Shown: piece by piece, positions 29,592 through 41,049 of the stretch | Numbering within the stretch: position 1 is the first letter of the stretch | Layout of the letters: every line of letters begins with the position of its first letter | DNA from: Nereocystis luetkeana | Taxonomy: Eukaryota > Sar > Phaeophyceae > Laminariales > Laminariaceae | NCBI GenBank assembly: GCA_031213475.1 | Contig: JARUPZ010000006.1 | Coordinates: 1,765,501-1,829,500, forward strand | DNA length: 64,000 nt | Direction of reading: 5' to 3' | The notes under the pieces: generated by a model | Told to the model about the DNA's origin: nothing | The model's database searches: none | What the model saw: the letters and a program-made list of their open reading frames with translations, nothing else | Made by a program: the position numbers and the translations under genes

Positions 29592-32500
29592 GTGAACACG
29601 ATGAAGAGACATGCGGTGGCCGATGGCATCTTCTGCTCGCACTAGTGGGTTTCTCGCTTGCTTCCCGACTTCGCTCGCCGAGGTAGCGATGCGCTGCTGC
29701 CCCTGCCCCTGTAGAAGAACATACCTTACCTGGTACACACCAGTAGAACAGGTGCATCGTTTTGCGGCGGAACAGAGATATCGGACTCGCCACCTCGAGA
29801 TGAAATCAGGCGAATCTTTCTAAAATCGTCTTGTTCTGTGATACATAGAGGCCGTAGGTGCTACAGCATTAGTTTCTATCGCGAGGCCTGAATAATGCAG
29901 CAGTCGTTGGTGTGCTTGCTCTGCTGCGTGCAATTGATCTGCTCAAAGCTGTTGCGAGGCCAAGTAGCTATGTAGTGTGCTTTTGCTGCCTGCTGCCGAT
30001 TTCGGCTCCCGAGAAAAATGCGGCGAGATAGGCTTAGTTGGCCCAATCAGAGCAATCCGCGTGTCATGCGCAGCCATGGGCGGTGTTGCAGAGTCCCCGT
30101 TGAAAAATTATTTTGCTTTTTCTGCTACCTGGTATTTAATAGCAGTACTGGTGTGTACCAGGTACCCGATATGAGTAATAGGTATGAGCTACGTACAAGA
30201 TGTATGCACCCGCTGCTGTGCGGTTAAATAAGACCGCTGTGACTGCGTTCACGAGGGAATTGGCTACGTATTGAGAAAACGACATGAAACACGAGACATC
30301 ACACGTACTTCCGGACACCTGCGGGGTGTGCTCGATTCGACGAGTAGTAGAGATGACGTGCTCATGCGAAAACACACCCACAAGCAGTACGTACGAGTAC
30401 TCTGTATTCACCAAGCATCGTGCATCGCATTTTACTACTGCTGTACCAGGTAGGTATTATTGAGGTCGCGCCTCATTACGTCACACATTTACCTACCTGG
30501 TACGTAAATGAAACCGCAAGGGCGCGAGTCAGCAAAAACAGATCAAAATCGACGAGCCGTATGGGATGTATAATGGTAACCCGATACCTGGTACCAGGTA
30601 CCTGGTATATGCGTAGTGAAAAAAGTATGTATGTACTGCTGTACCGGGGGGGGGGAAGGGGAGGAAGACACCGACTCGCCCTATGTGCAGGACTGGTCGG
30701 CACAACATTTTGTGCCGTAGGATTCGGCACAAAAAAAAAAATGCAGGGTGTGATCTTAAGGCCGTCATTATCGGAGATCTTTTTCTTCCAGAATTTCTAG
30801 AATTTGAGGGGAGGCGTTTTCGCGCAATTTTTTCGGTCTTCCAGATTTTCCTGTTTTTCTTCCTAGGACCTATGCCAATGGAAACGCGAAGTTCAAAAAA
30901 AAAAAATCAAATATATCGCTTTAAAAAACAACCGAAAAAATTCTCGTACCGCCGCCGTGGGGAAAAAAGAGAAAAATGTTTGATTTTTTCTTTTTTTTTC
31001 CCCAACGGCTGCAGGCGGCGCAATTTGTGTTTTTCTGGTCGCAAATTGTCAACACGGTGATCGAAACCCGCTCGTGCGACGATCGACGCTCGATCTCGAC
31101 ATAGACTCAGCCCACGGCCAACCCACTCGGTATCTGGCAAGCCCAACGAATATAGATGATGGCCTCGAAGATATCAGGCGGACCTATGGTCTAGGGGGCG
31201 ATAGCTTGCCGGCGGCGTCCTACGGTATCCTCCCAAACCTGAAAAAAAGTCTATTTTGTTGCCATTCGAGACGGATGGAGAAGTTTTATCTTCTGTTTTG
31301 TGCAAACCAGCGGCCAAATATGTTTGTATCACACGCCTGGTCAGCTCCCGCCACATGACACCGCCCATGGTGTGAGGACGGTGACCGTAGGGTGGGTCGG
31401 AGCCCCTAACGAGCGCACTCTGTTTAGAATTCATGACGCAATCGTTGGTTTTGTTGATTGATGTCTGTCAAGGACTCGGAATCTCGCCGCTTCGAACCAA
31501 AGATCGGCCTGAGTTTTTCTCAAGCCGATGTTGACCCAACATCGGCCCCAGATTTGCTTTTTTTGGGCTTTTCCAAAAGTTAGGAACTTTTTTTTTTTTT
31601 TAGGTGGCCCATAGGAAGCGTGTTCTGATTTTTTTTGGCGGGTATCTTTGAAATTCAAACTTTTTATTGCAACTTCGCTGTACCATTGGCATAGGTCTAA
31701 GGGCCCATCTTAACGGGGAATGCTAATTGGGAGTAAAATTTTAATTTCAATGGAATTTAATTTGATTTCGAAAAAAAAACGTGTTTGTGTCCTATCGGGG
31801 AACAGCGTACTAGTTGCCAATCAAAAAATATTTCTGGAAGGACGCGCCGCGTCACACAACGCCCAGCAGACAAACAGCGACGAGCGTAGACGAGAGCGAA
31901 GGTTTGCGCTTCCGCGTGCGCGCCGCCGCCAGCCTCTTTCTCTTTTTGGTCGCGCAGGATAGGAAGCTATCACTCTCAGGGTGTCTTGGGTGGGCGGAGG
32001 AAGCCCTCAAGCGCCACGTGCGGGACAGCAGCGGTGGTGCAGCTATCGAGGTCCCGAGCGTATCCTCCGTATTTTTGCTCATTTGCTCGGTTTTCGCGAT
32101 TGTTGGCCGATCGGGCAGGCCGAAAAAATGGGATTGCGGCCGCCATGATTACTTTTGAGGCGCCACCGCCGGGGTACGATGTGCTATGGTGTGTGGGCGT
32201 GGGCGCGGCTATTGATCCGGTCACCTCTCGTTGAGGTTCGCGTTTTATCGCCTCGATTGTGGTCGCCGAAGCGGCCTAGAATCGCCCCAGACTCCACCCA
32301 GGGTGTTGACCCACCATGAACATGGTACGTCAAGTCCGAGGAACTCCCAAATTCCAAATTGGAATTCGAAAAATCTCACGAAAAAAGTCCCAAAAGACTT
32401 TCCGCTCTAATTCAATTTTTCTAATTTGCCTGCTTGGTCGTTCACTCTTCGGCCAATCAGATGCAAATTAAATTAGAAAAAAAACAAAAAAATCAAATTG

Positions 32501-35500
32501 AAAAAATATCCCCGTTAAGACCTATGCCAATGGAAACGCGAAGTTCAAAAGTTTTTTTTCAAATATATCGCTTTAAAAAAACAGCCGAAAAATTTCTCGT
32601 ACCGCCGCTGTGGGAAAAAAAGAGAAAAATGTCTGATTTTTTCTTTTTTTTTCCCCAACGGCTGCAGGCGGCGCAATTTGTTTTTTCTGGTTGCAAATTG
32701 TCAACACGGTGATAGAAACCAGCTCGTGCGACGATCGACGCTCGATGTCGACAGAGACTCAGCCCACGGCCAACCCGCTCGGTCTCTGGCAAGGCCAACG
32801 AATATATATGACGGCCTCGAAGATATCAGGGGGACCCATGGTCTAGGGGGCGAGAGCTTGCCGGCGGCGTCCTACGGTATCCTCCCAAACCTGAAAAAAA
32901 AAAAAGTCTATTTTTTTGCCATTCGAGACGGATCGAGATTTTTTGTCTTCTGTTTAGTGCACACCGGCGGCCTATTGTTTTTTTTATCATACGCCTGGCC
33001 AGCTCCCGCCACATGACACCGGCCATTGTGTGAAGACGGTGACCCTAGGGTGGGCGGGAGCCCCTAACGAACGCACTCCGTTCAGAATTCATGACGCAGT
33101 CGTTAGTCTTGTCGATCGATGTTTGTCGAGGACTCGGAATCTCGCCGCTTCGAACCAAAGATCGGCCTGAGTTTTTCTCGTCAAGCCGATGTTGGTCCAA
33201 CATGAACCCCAGATTTGCTTTTTCGGGCTTTTTCAAGATTTTGGAACTTTCCGTTTTAAGAAACGTGCCCGTAGCAAGCTGAACGTGGAAAAATTCTGAC
33301 GGGTATCTTTGGAATTCAAGCTTTTTATGGGAACTTTGATTTTCCATTGGCATACTCGTAGGTCTTGGGAATTAATACTTTTTATGGGAACTTTGCGTTT
33401 CCAAAAAAAAAATGAGCGGGTTGGCCGTGGGCTGAGTCTAAAGCCGAGATCGAGCGTCTATCGTCGCATGAGCTGGTTCTTATCAGCGTGTTCCCATTTT
33501 GCAACGAGAAAAAACAAATTGCGCCGCCTGCAGCCTTTTAGGATAAAAAAAGAAGAAAAACAAACTTTTTTCCCTCTTTTCCCCATAGCGGCGGTAAGAG
33601 GATATTTTCGGCTGTTCTTTGAAAGCAATCTTTTCGGAAGAAAACTTTTCGACTATGTACGCGTTTCCATTGGCAAAAAGAGGTCTTACTGGTCGAGACT
33701 GACCTTTCAGGAGTTGTTTTTGGAAAAAAACGCCACTTAAGACACGGGGCGAAGCCGAGTAACTGCCCCTGCCGGCCTCGAGGCCCCCAGAGGGTGGGGT
33801 TTGTGGTTAAATCTGGGGTCGGGTTGTTCTGGCTCGACGTGCAAGGTTGAAATTGACGGCACACGTCGTGCACAAAAAAAAATTGTGCCAACCAGTCCTG
33901 CACACAGCGAACGCCGGAGACACCTGTGTCCAGGAAAGTTGTCAAAACGAAAAGAAGTAACGAAAACAAAGCTCTTAGATGTAACGCCTCATTATCCCCG
34001 ATTTCAAGGTGGCACCCCAAGGCCTGTCACTCCGTTCGGTGTATCTGAGTAGACACCCGAGACACCAACCTTACCTCCATGTGTCCTCCGCACCGATACC
34101 ACCACACCGGGGAGGACCTGCAAGGGGCAACGCCACCGCCCCACACGATTAAAAATGAAACAGACTATTGCGGGGGGCTATAGTAAATAGGGGACCTACG
34201 GTACGCACAGAAACCTATATAGAACTACATACTTAGATCACAACCCCTGAGCGTGCTCGGTTGGTGCATCCCTGGCCTCTCAGAGCTCCCACTTCCAAAC
34301 CGCCTCCTTTCATTACTTGCCGGACCTTTCCAGCAGTTCTGTGTTTTCTTGGTCATTTCTTCCTTTTTTCTTCTTTCGTTTCGTGTGCGTGCGTGTTCTC
34401 CGAGCACGGCATCGTGGGAGGACCCGGCACCGTCGCGGGTGCCAGCGGGTGCTGGCGGGTAGAGGGGGGGTTGCAAGGAGCGCGGTCGCCGCTTTCGTGC
34501 CTAGGCGTCGCGTGTGCCTCGAGACACGAGGGATGCATGAACGGGCTTTGTCTGGCTTCGATTTATGATTGTTGATAGAGTATGTACGAGTTTATAAAGG
34601 TCGTTCGGGAGGGCAAGATAATATTCAAGCGGTGCTTATTTTTGCGACCACGCTGAAGTTGAAAGAGGGAGGTGTGCAGTTTGAACACCAACGTTATCGA
34701 GCTGGCGAACGACGGCCACGGTGAGCACCGGGCTTCACGCGGGGCGGGCGACGGGGCTGATTGTGGCAGAGAGTGATAAAAGCTTTAACCGGACCGAATC
34801 GGTAGCGAGGTGGTCGCGAGAGGGGCGGGCGGCGTACGAGGCTGAGAGAGAAGCTCTTCTGTGCGATTTGTTTCTTTTCTTTTCGACCGGGTGTAAGGTG
34901 TTCCAATCAGGCAGCAACATATTACACGAGAGGGGACGGGGATTTTTTTTCCTTTCCGAGTTTTCGGTTTCATTTTCATTGTTTTTTGCTGCTGTGCCGT
35001 GCTGTGCTTGCGCTTTCTTCGTACATACAGTACATACCTAGAGCATATCGAAAGAAGAAGAAAAGTACAGACAGTAGTACCCTACCTGGGGTGTATGTAC
35101 GTACGTACGTACGTACGACATCCGCGACGCGAAGCGTATACGTATGTGGCATCCAAGCTGACGTCGGAGCTGTTTTTTCCTGAAGCATGGCGGCGGGACT
35201 CTTGGCATTATCAAGTCGCCGATTTGCAATCACGATCCTTGAAAACACTAAACTCAGTCGTGGACCTTTGTTCGCTTCGCAGAAGTTGATGCACTTTTTT
35301 CCTTCCTGAGCGAGCGTAGCGGGCGGCGTAGGCCGCCCGCGGAGCGAAGCGCCTTGTATTTACCTATTTTTACTTACAATATTTGGTCCTATTTACTATG
35401 GTCCCCCGTCATAGTGGCCCGACAGCGGGTTGTGTACTGTGAAGTGTACCGCACAAGGTATAAGGGTAGCAGGCACCAAGATACCAGGGTATGTATTAAG

Positions 35501-38500
35501 AGGAGTAGCGGCGGTACTGATCAAGAGTGTGTTCATTGGTATTACGGAGGACCCTAGTTAACAGGACCTATGGTGTACATAAAAACATATATGTTTAACC
35601 ATTTTTACTAACGACATTTGGTCCTGTTAACTATGGCCCCCCGTAATAGTACATACCGGGATAAAATACGTACATATTATGTCCGAGAATATAATATACG
35701 TTTGATATTCACATTATAGTCCAAAAGTTGCTGATGGTGCCGGTCAGAGCGGTACCAGGTACCTTGTAGGGTATAACGTGCACCACTGGCTGTGGCCGGG
35801 AATATAGCAGGGCTCTTGGCGGGACATGAATGACTCGACCCGCCGGTCGGATCAAGATGTTTTTGAAATCTCACGGGCCGGGTCGGGTTACCCTTTTACC
35901 CGACCCGACCCAACCCGATCTGACACCTCGAGGTTTGGCCCGACCCGTGAACTGCCCCGGAATGTAGTCTCGGTTTAATACTGAAGTTTGAGTCCAAAGG
36001 GGGATTATAGTTCCGGTCAGAGTGGGGGTATATATACCCTACGGGGTACTCGGGGGCACCAAGCCTGTTTGGGTTGGTCATACCCGCCAGGTGGGTACCT
36101 GAGTACACCTATTAATAGAATACATACGTACCCACCGTAGACCGAACGGGAGCTATACTGTAGGTTAAATTGACACAAGACACGAGAACGTGGAAGTGTG
36201 GTGATCTTTAGCTTTATTTTTACCAATCCCGCCGGAGGATAAAAAAAAAAAAAAAAAACTGCGTTAGCGCTAAGCCTTACGTCGAACCCGGTAGCCCAGG
36301 CTGACAACCTCGTGTAACCGCACCATGGTCATACGACTACCGCCATGCTTGACGTCAGTATTTACCCCCCCCCCCTCCCGTCTCGAAAGGGATGCGTGGT
36401 CAATGGTCTAATGCCTAAGGCAAGCAACAAGTGAGTACCCCCCCTGCCTGGTCGGTGAAAACCCAACGTGATCCGTCCCGGAATTGTAGGGGTGCGAGGG
36501 TCTATGGCCATACGACTACGGCCATGCATCACACGCGTACGCGCCCCCGGAAAACATAAAAGCCTCCCTCGCCCCCCCCCCCCTCAACCCCACCTCAACC
36601 CCCCCCCCCCCCCCCCCGCTCTAACAAAAACGCCCCCCGCCCCCCCCCCCCCCCCCCCATGGCAAACGCAGCTCGGTTCTAGAATCTGACAGTCCCGCGA
36701 TGGTCATCGTGTACCACGGGTCCGACTGCCGTCCCGAATGCGAGGAGATGTCGGGCATGGTGGAGTCGGCGGCGGAGAAGCTCACCTCCTGGGGCGTGTC
36801 GGTCGGTGCGGTGGACTTGTCCACCGAGCCGAAGCTGGCCAAGGAGCTCGGCATGCGGAAGTCTTCTCCCTCTCCCATGATTCTCAAGGTAAAAAGGAGA
36901 AGGCTCGAGTTTTTTTTTTTTCGTTTTTTTCTGTTATGAGTGCAAGTTTTTGGTTCGAAGACAAGAACATATATACCAGGTACGTATATATATTTTTTTG
37001 TTGCTAGTACTATTATATTACGGGAGACCATAGTGAATAGGGCCAACTGTTGTTGGTAAAAAAAGCAAAATATATACCTGGTAGGTTTTTGTGTTTACCG
37101 TAGGTCCTATTTTATATGGCCCCCCGAAATATAAGAAATAATGTCCCCCGAAATATAAGAGTCTGTCCCCATGGTGCGGAACTCTTTCTTGTCCCACTCC
37201 CATGAGTTTCAAGATAGAAACGAAGTTTTTTTTTTTCTGGTTTAATGAAATCAAGTTCTGGGTTTGAAATTGAAAGGAGGGATGTTTTTTATAACTGTTA
37301 TATTAGTAGTTGGTGCATGTCTGCCCCCATGGTACTACGGTGTTGTCTCCACGTTTTTAAAGGCGCGGCCCCACCTACTAAGAAAACGAGGAGTAAGAAA
37401 GGCAGGTCGAAATTTACAGGAGAATGAAAGCTTGGGGAGGCATTGTGCTTAAATTAGTACCGAACGCGCCCATTCTCAAAAAAAAAAACTCAGCCTGGAA
37501 CAGCTTTCCTGTTTCTTATTTGTCAATAGGCGTCCGGTGCTGTACACCTATCAATAGTATCGTCCTAATGATGAATCCCACGTAGGGAGATGCAAGTCCT
37601 GCACGAACGGTGTGCTAGACACTTGAGAGACATTTTTATCTGTAAGTCTGTACGCATGGTGTCTAAGGTAATGATAGGTAATTTGCCTAAATTTGTACCC
37701 CTCTGCCGCCCACGGTTTTCAAGGTAGTGAAGGATGTTGTAATGAAGGATGTTTTACCTCATGCTAAAGTTGGTACTCTGCCTGCATCGTGCTCAAGCTT
37801 TTCAAGGATGCTGTTTTCCGTCTGCCCCCGTGGTGTTCTATTCAATGAGGGATGTTTTATCTTTAAGTCTGCCCCCATGGTTTTCAATACAGTTGGGATG
37901 TTTCACCTACTGGTCTGGCCTCCATGGTTTTCAAGGTAATGAGTTTTTTTTACTCATTGCTCAAATTGTTCACCTGCCTCCATGGTGTTGCCGCTAGTGA
38001 AGGGTGTTTTTCACACCTGCCCCTAGGTTTTCAAGATAAAGAGGGATTTTTTCCAAGCTGACATGCCGATAGACCGGTATTAGTCGGGTAGACCCCTTCT
38101 ACCCCGCCCCCCCCCACCTCTTCCCCTCCTTTCTTCCCTCCCTCCCTCCCTCATCATTCCCGTCGGGCCGCTTGGCTAATTGGCTGGTTGCCAATCATTG
38201 GCTGATTGGTTGCGTGCTTGATTGATTGATTGGCTGGTTGGCCCATCGGCTGATTAGGTGATTGGCTAGGTGGTTGATTAGTTCATTAGCTCATTGGTTG
38301 ATGGGCGCACGAACTAACTGGCTCATTCTATTGGCCCGATCTAACCAATCTGTTTATCTTATCTCTCAACCCCGCCTTGCCTGCCGCCGCCCGCCGCCGC
38401 CGCTGCCCCCGCCACCCGCCGCCGTGCGTGACAGGTGTACCACTCGGCGAGCACGCCCAACCCTTACGGAGGCCTTCCTGTCCGATCGGAAAGCTACTTA

Positions 38501-40845
38501 AATGCCTTCCAGGTGAGAGACGAGACAGCTCGACCACAAACGGGTTTCCATGCTACTTTGTAGGCGTCTACGGAAGCTGAGGTAAGGCGAGCATCGCGTC
38601 GGCGTTGCCCCTGCATTGTTACCTATGAGGCCGGGAGGACGAACCCCATCAGCTGCGAGTGTTGCGGACTTATTTTCCCTCCGACAGCCGTACAGCCATT
38701 TTCCTTTTTTTTCTTCACGTTTTACCCCCCCTACCCCGGATATTTATTCTCCCTTCCCCAATCCCCCCCCACCCTTCCATCTCATCCCCTGTCCCTTCCC
38801 ATCTCACCCCCTATCTCCTCCCATCTCATCCCCTGTCCCATCCCATCTCATCCCCTATCTCCTCCCATCTCATCCCCTATTCCCTCCCATCTCATCCCCT
38901 GCCCCCTCCCATCTCATCCCCTATCCCCTCCCATCTCATCCCCTATCCCCTCCCATCTCATCCCTTGCCCCCTCCCATCTCATCCCCTATCCCCTCCATC
39001 TCATCCCCTATCCCCTATCCCATCCCATCCCCTACCCCTGCTGAAGGATGCTCGCACCCTTCAAAAACGGATGCTGTCAGCAGTGCCGGACTTGGTGGTG
39101 ACGGCGGACTTGGGTACTGGGGTTGCGCCGCTGAAGGAGGCTTTGTCGGCAAGGGAGGAGGGATTCGCCGCGGTGCTGTTTACGGACGCCGGGTGAGTGA
39201 CGTATTACAGCCCCGAGCGTTTTTTTTTTTTTTTTTTCCTTTTTTTCTGTGCAGCGCTTTTCGCTACTTCCAGTTTTTTTTTTGCATTTTTATTGACCCA
39301 CTTTTCGCTGTTCTTGGGCATTTTGTGAGAGGCGTGTATTAAGCGTGTTTCGCTTGTTTGATTTTTTGGCATTTTCGTTTTTACAATGTGGCATATCGTA
39401 CACCGTTTTTTTCACTTTTTGCTTTACTGGCATTTCCGTTTTTACCTTTGTGTTTTATTATTATTTTTTTTGGTGAATGGGTGCTTTGTCGTATTGAAAA
39501 AAAGTGTTTCAGCTACTCTATAAATGGGTTCAACCGAAATGGGCGATAGGCAGATCAGTCACCCCCCCCCCCCCCTTCCTCCCACTCTCCAACCCCGACT
39601 CCCTCACGATGGGCATCCCTCTATACATTCAGGGGTAATCGCCCCCCTCTCCTTTCTCCTACCCGACCACAATAACGCCTCGATATATATGGGTCACCAA
39701 TCGTGCCCCCCCCGATCGAGTGTGTATATGGTAAGACACCCACTAGGCAGTTACATAGTAAACCCATTGCTGTCTCTGGAAGTGGCCACAACAGGAAATA
39801 AGTCAATCCATTGACGCTGTAATCCATATGCAAAAAAATCCGCCTCACGTGCGGTTCTTAGTAGGATGCAGCTCACCCTTTATGCGACTCGCCCGGCACC
39901 TCACGGGCCTTCGCAAAGCTTGGTGCAAGCAATGTCTGCCTGGTCGGCGGTAACCCGACGTGCTCCATCCCGGCATTGTAGGGATGCGAGGGTCTATGGT
40001 GATACGACTACGGTCATGCATGAGATCGAGAACACCCCCCCCCCCAAAAAACAAATATGTTCCACCCTCCCTTTCGACCCTGTTTTTTGTTTCGTTCACC
40101 GTGCCCCTTTTGGCGCATCAAATCAGTCTTCAATGGAAGCCCCTAGTCCTAAGCGGGATTTTATAAAACTTTTAGTCCTTCCACCACCCCTCGTTGTTAT
40201 CCTTCCCCCCCTCAAGCGCGGCCATCACGGCTGGATGGAAACCCCCATGGCTCTAAACAGGAAATTAAACTTCTGAACGTTTCGGCTGCCCTCTTGTTCT
40301 TGCCCCCCCCCCCCCCCCCCCCCTCTGATGCGTACATTCGCCAATGTATGGAAAACCCTCACCCACAAACAGGAAGGCTTCCCCTGCCTTGCGCGTCCTG
40401 GCTAGCGGTCTAAGCGGGAGGGTTTCCGCGGTGCAGGCACGTCTGCCCAAGACCAAATCTTCGGAGGAGGAGGACGGGGAGGGGGGGGGAGCAGCAAAAG
40501 ATGCGCTGTCAGGGTGAGGGGACGGGGAGTTTGTGTGGCATCGTTAGGCGGGTGCGAAGCGGGGAGGGGGGGGGAGGGGGGGGGTCGATTGTTGTGCCGG
40601 GGCGTTGAGGCAAAAGACGCGCTGTCTGGGTGAGGGGGCGGGGAGTGCGTGTGGGCATGCGAGCCGGGTACGAAGCGGGAGGGGGGGGGGGGGGGGGGAT
40701 GGTTGTGCTGATAGTTGACCGCTGACCACCAGGCGCCCCATCCCCTTGTCGTTTGCTATCGAGGGCCATTAGAACGGGACTATCCCCCCGGTCATACGAC
40801 TAGGGCCAAGCATGACATCGAGTACATCTCTCCTATCGAGTACAC

Positions 40846-40881
<36 letters not shown>

Positions 40882-41018
40882 CCCTCGACACCTTTATCGA
40901 CTCCCGCCGCTTTCTGGCTGTCTTGTCTGACTGTCGTGTCTGACTGTCTGTCTGGCTGTCTGTGCCGCTCTGTCTCTTGTCGATATCTTTCTCTGTCTGC
41001 TGTTTCTCCATCCCTCCC

Positions 41019-41049
<31 letters not shown>

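Noticed and set aside
34222-35356. Helitron assignment
   Set aside because: There is a GC-rich hairpin near one end, but the MITE-A empty site is restored only if a TA is treated as duplicated, and the 5' TC and 3' CTRR ends are absent.
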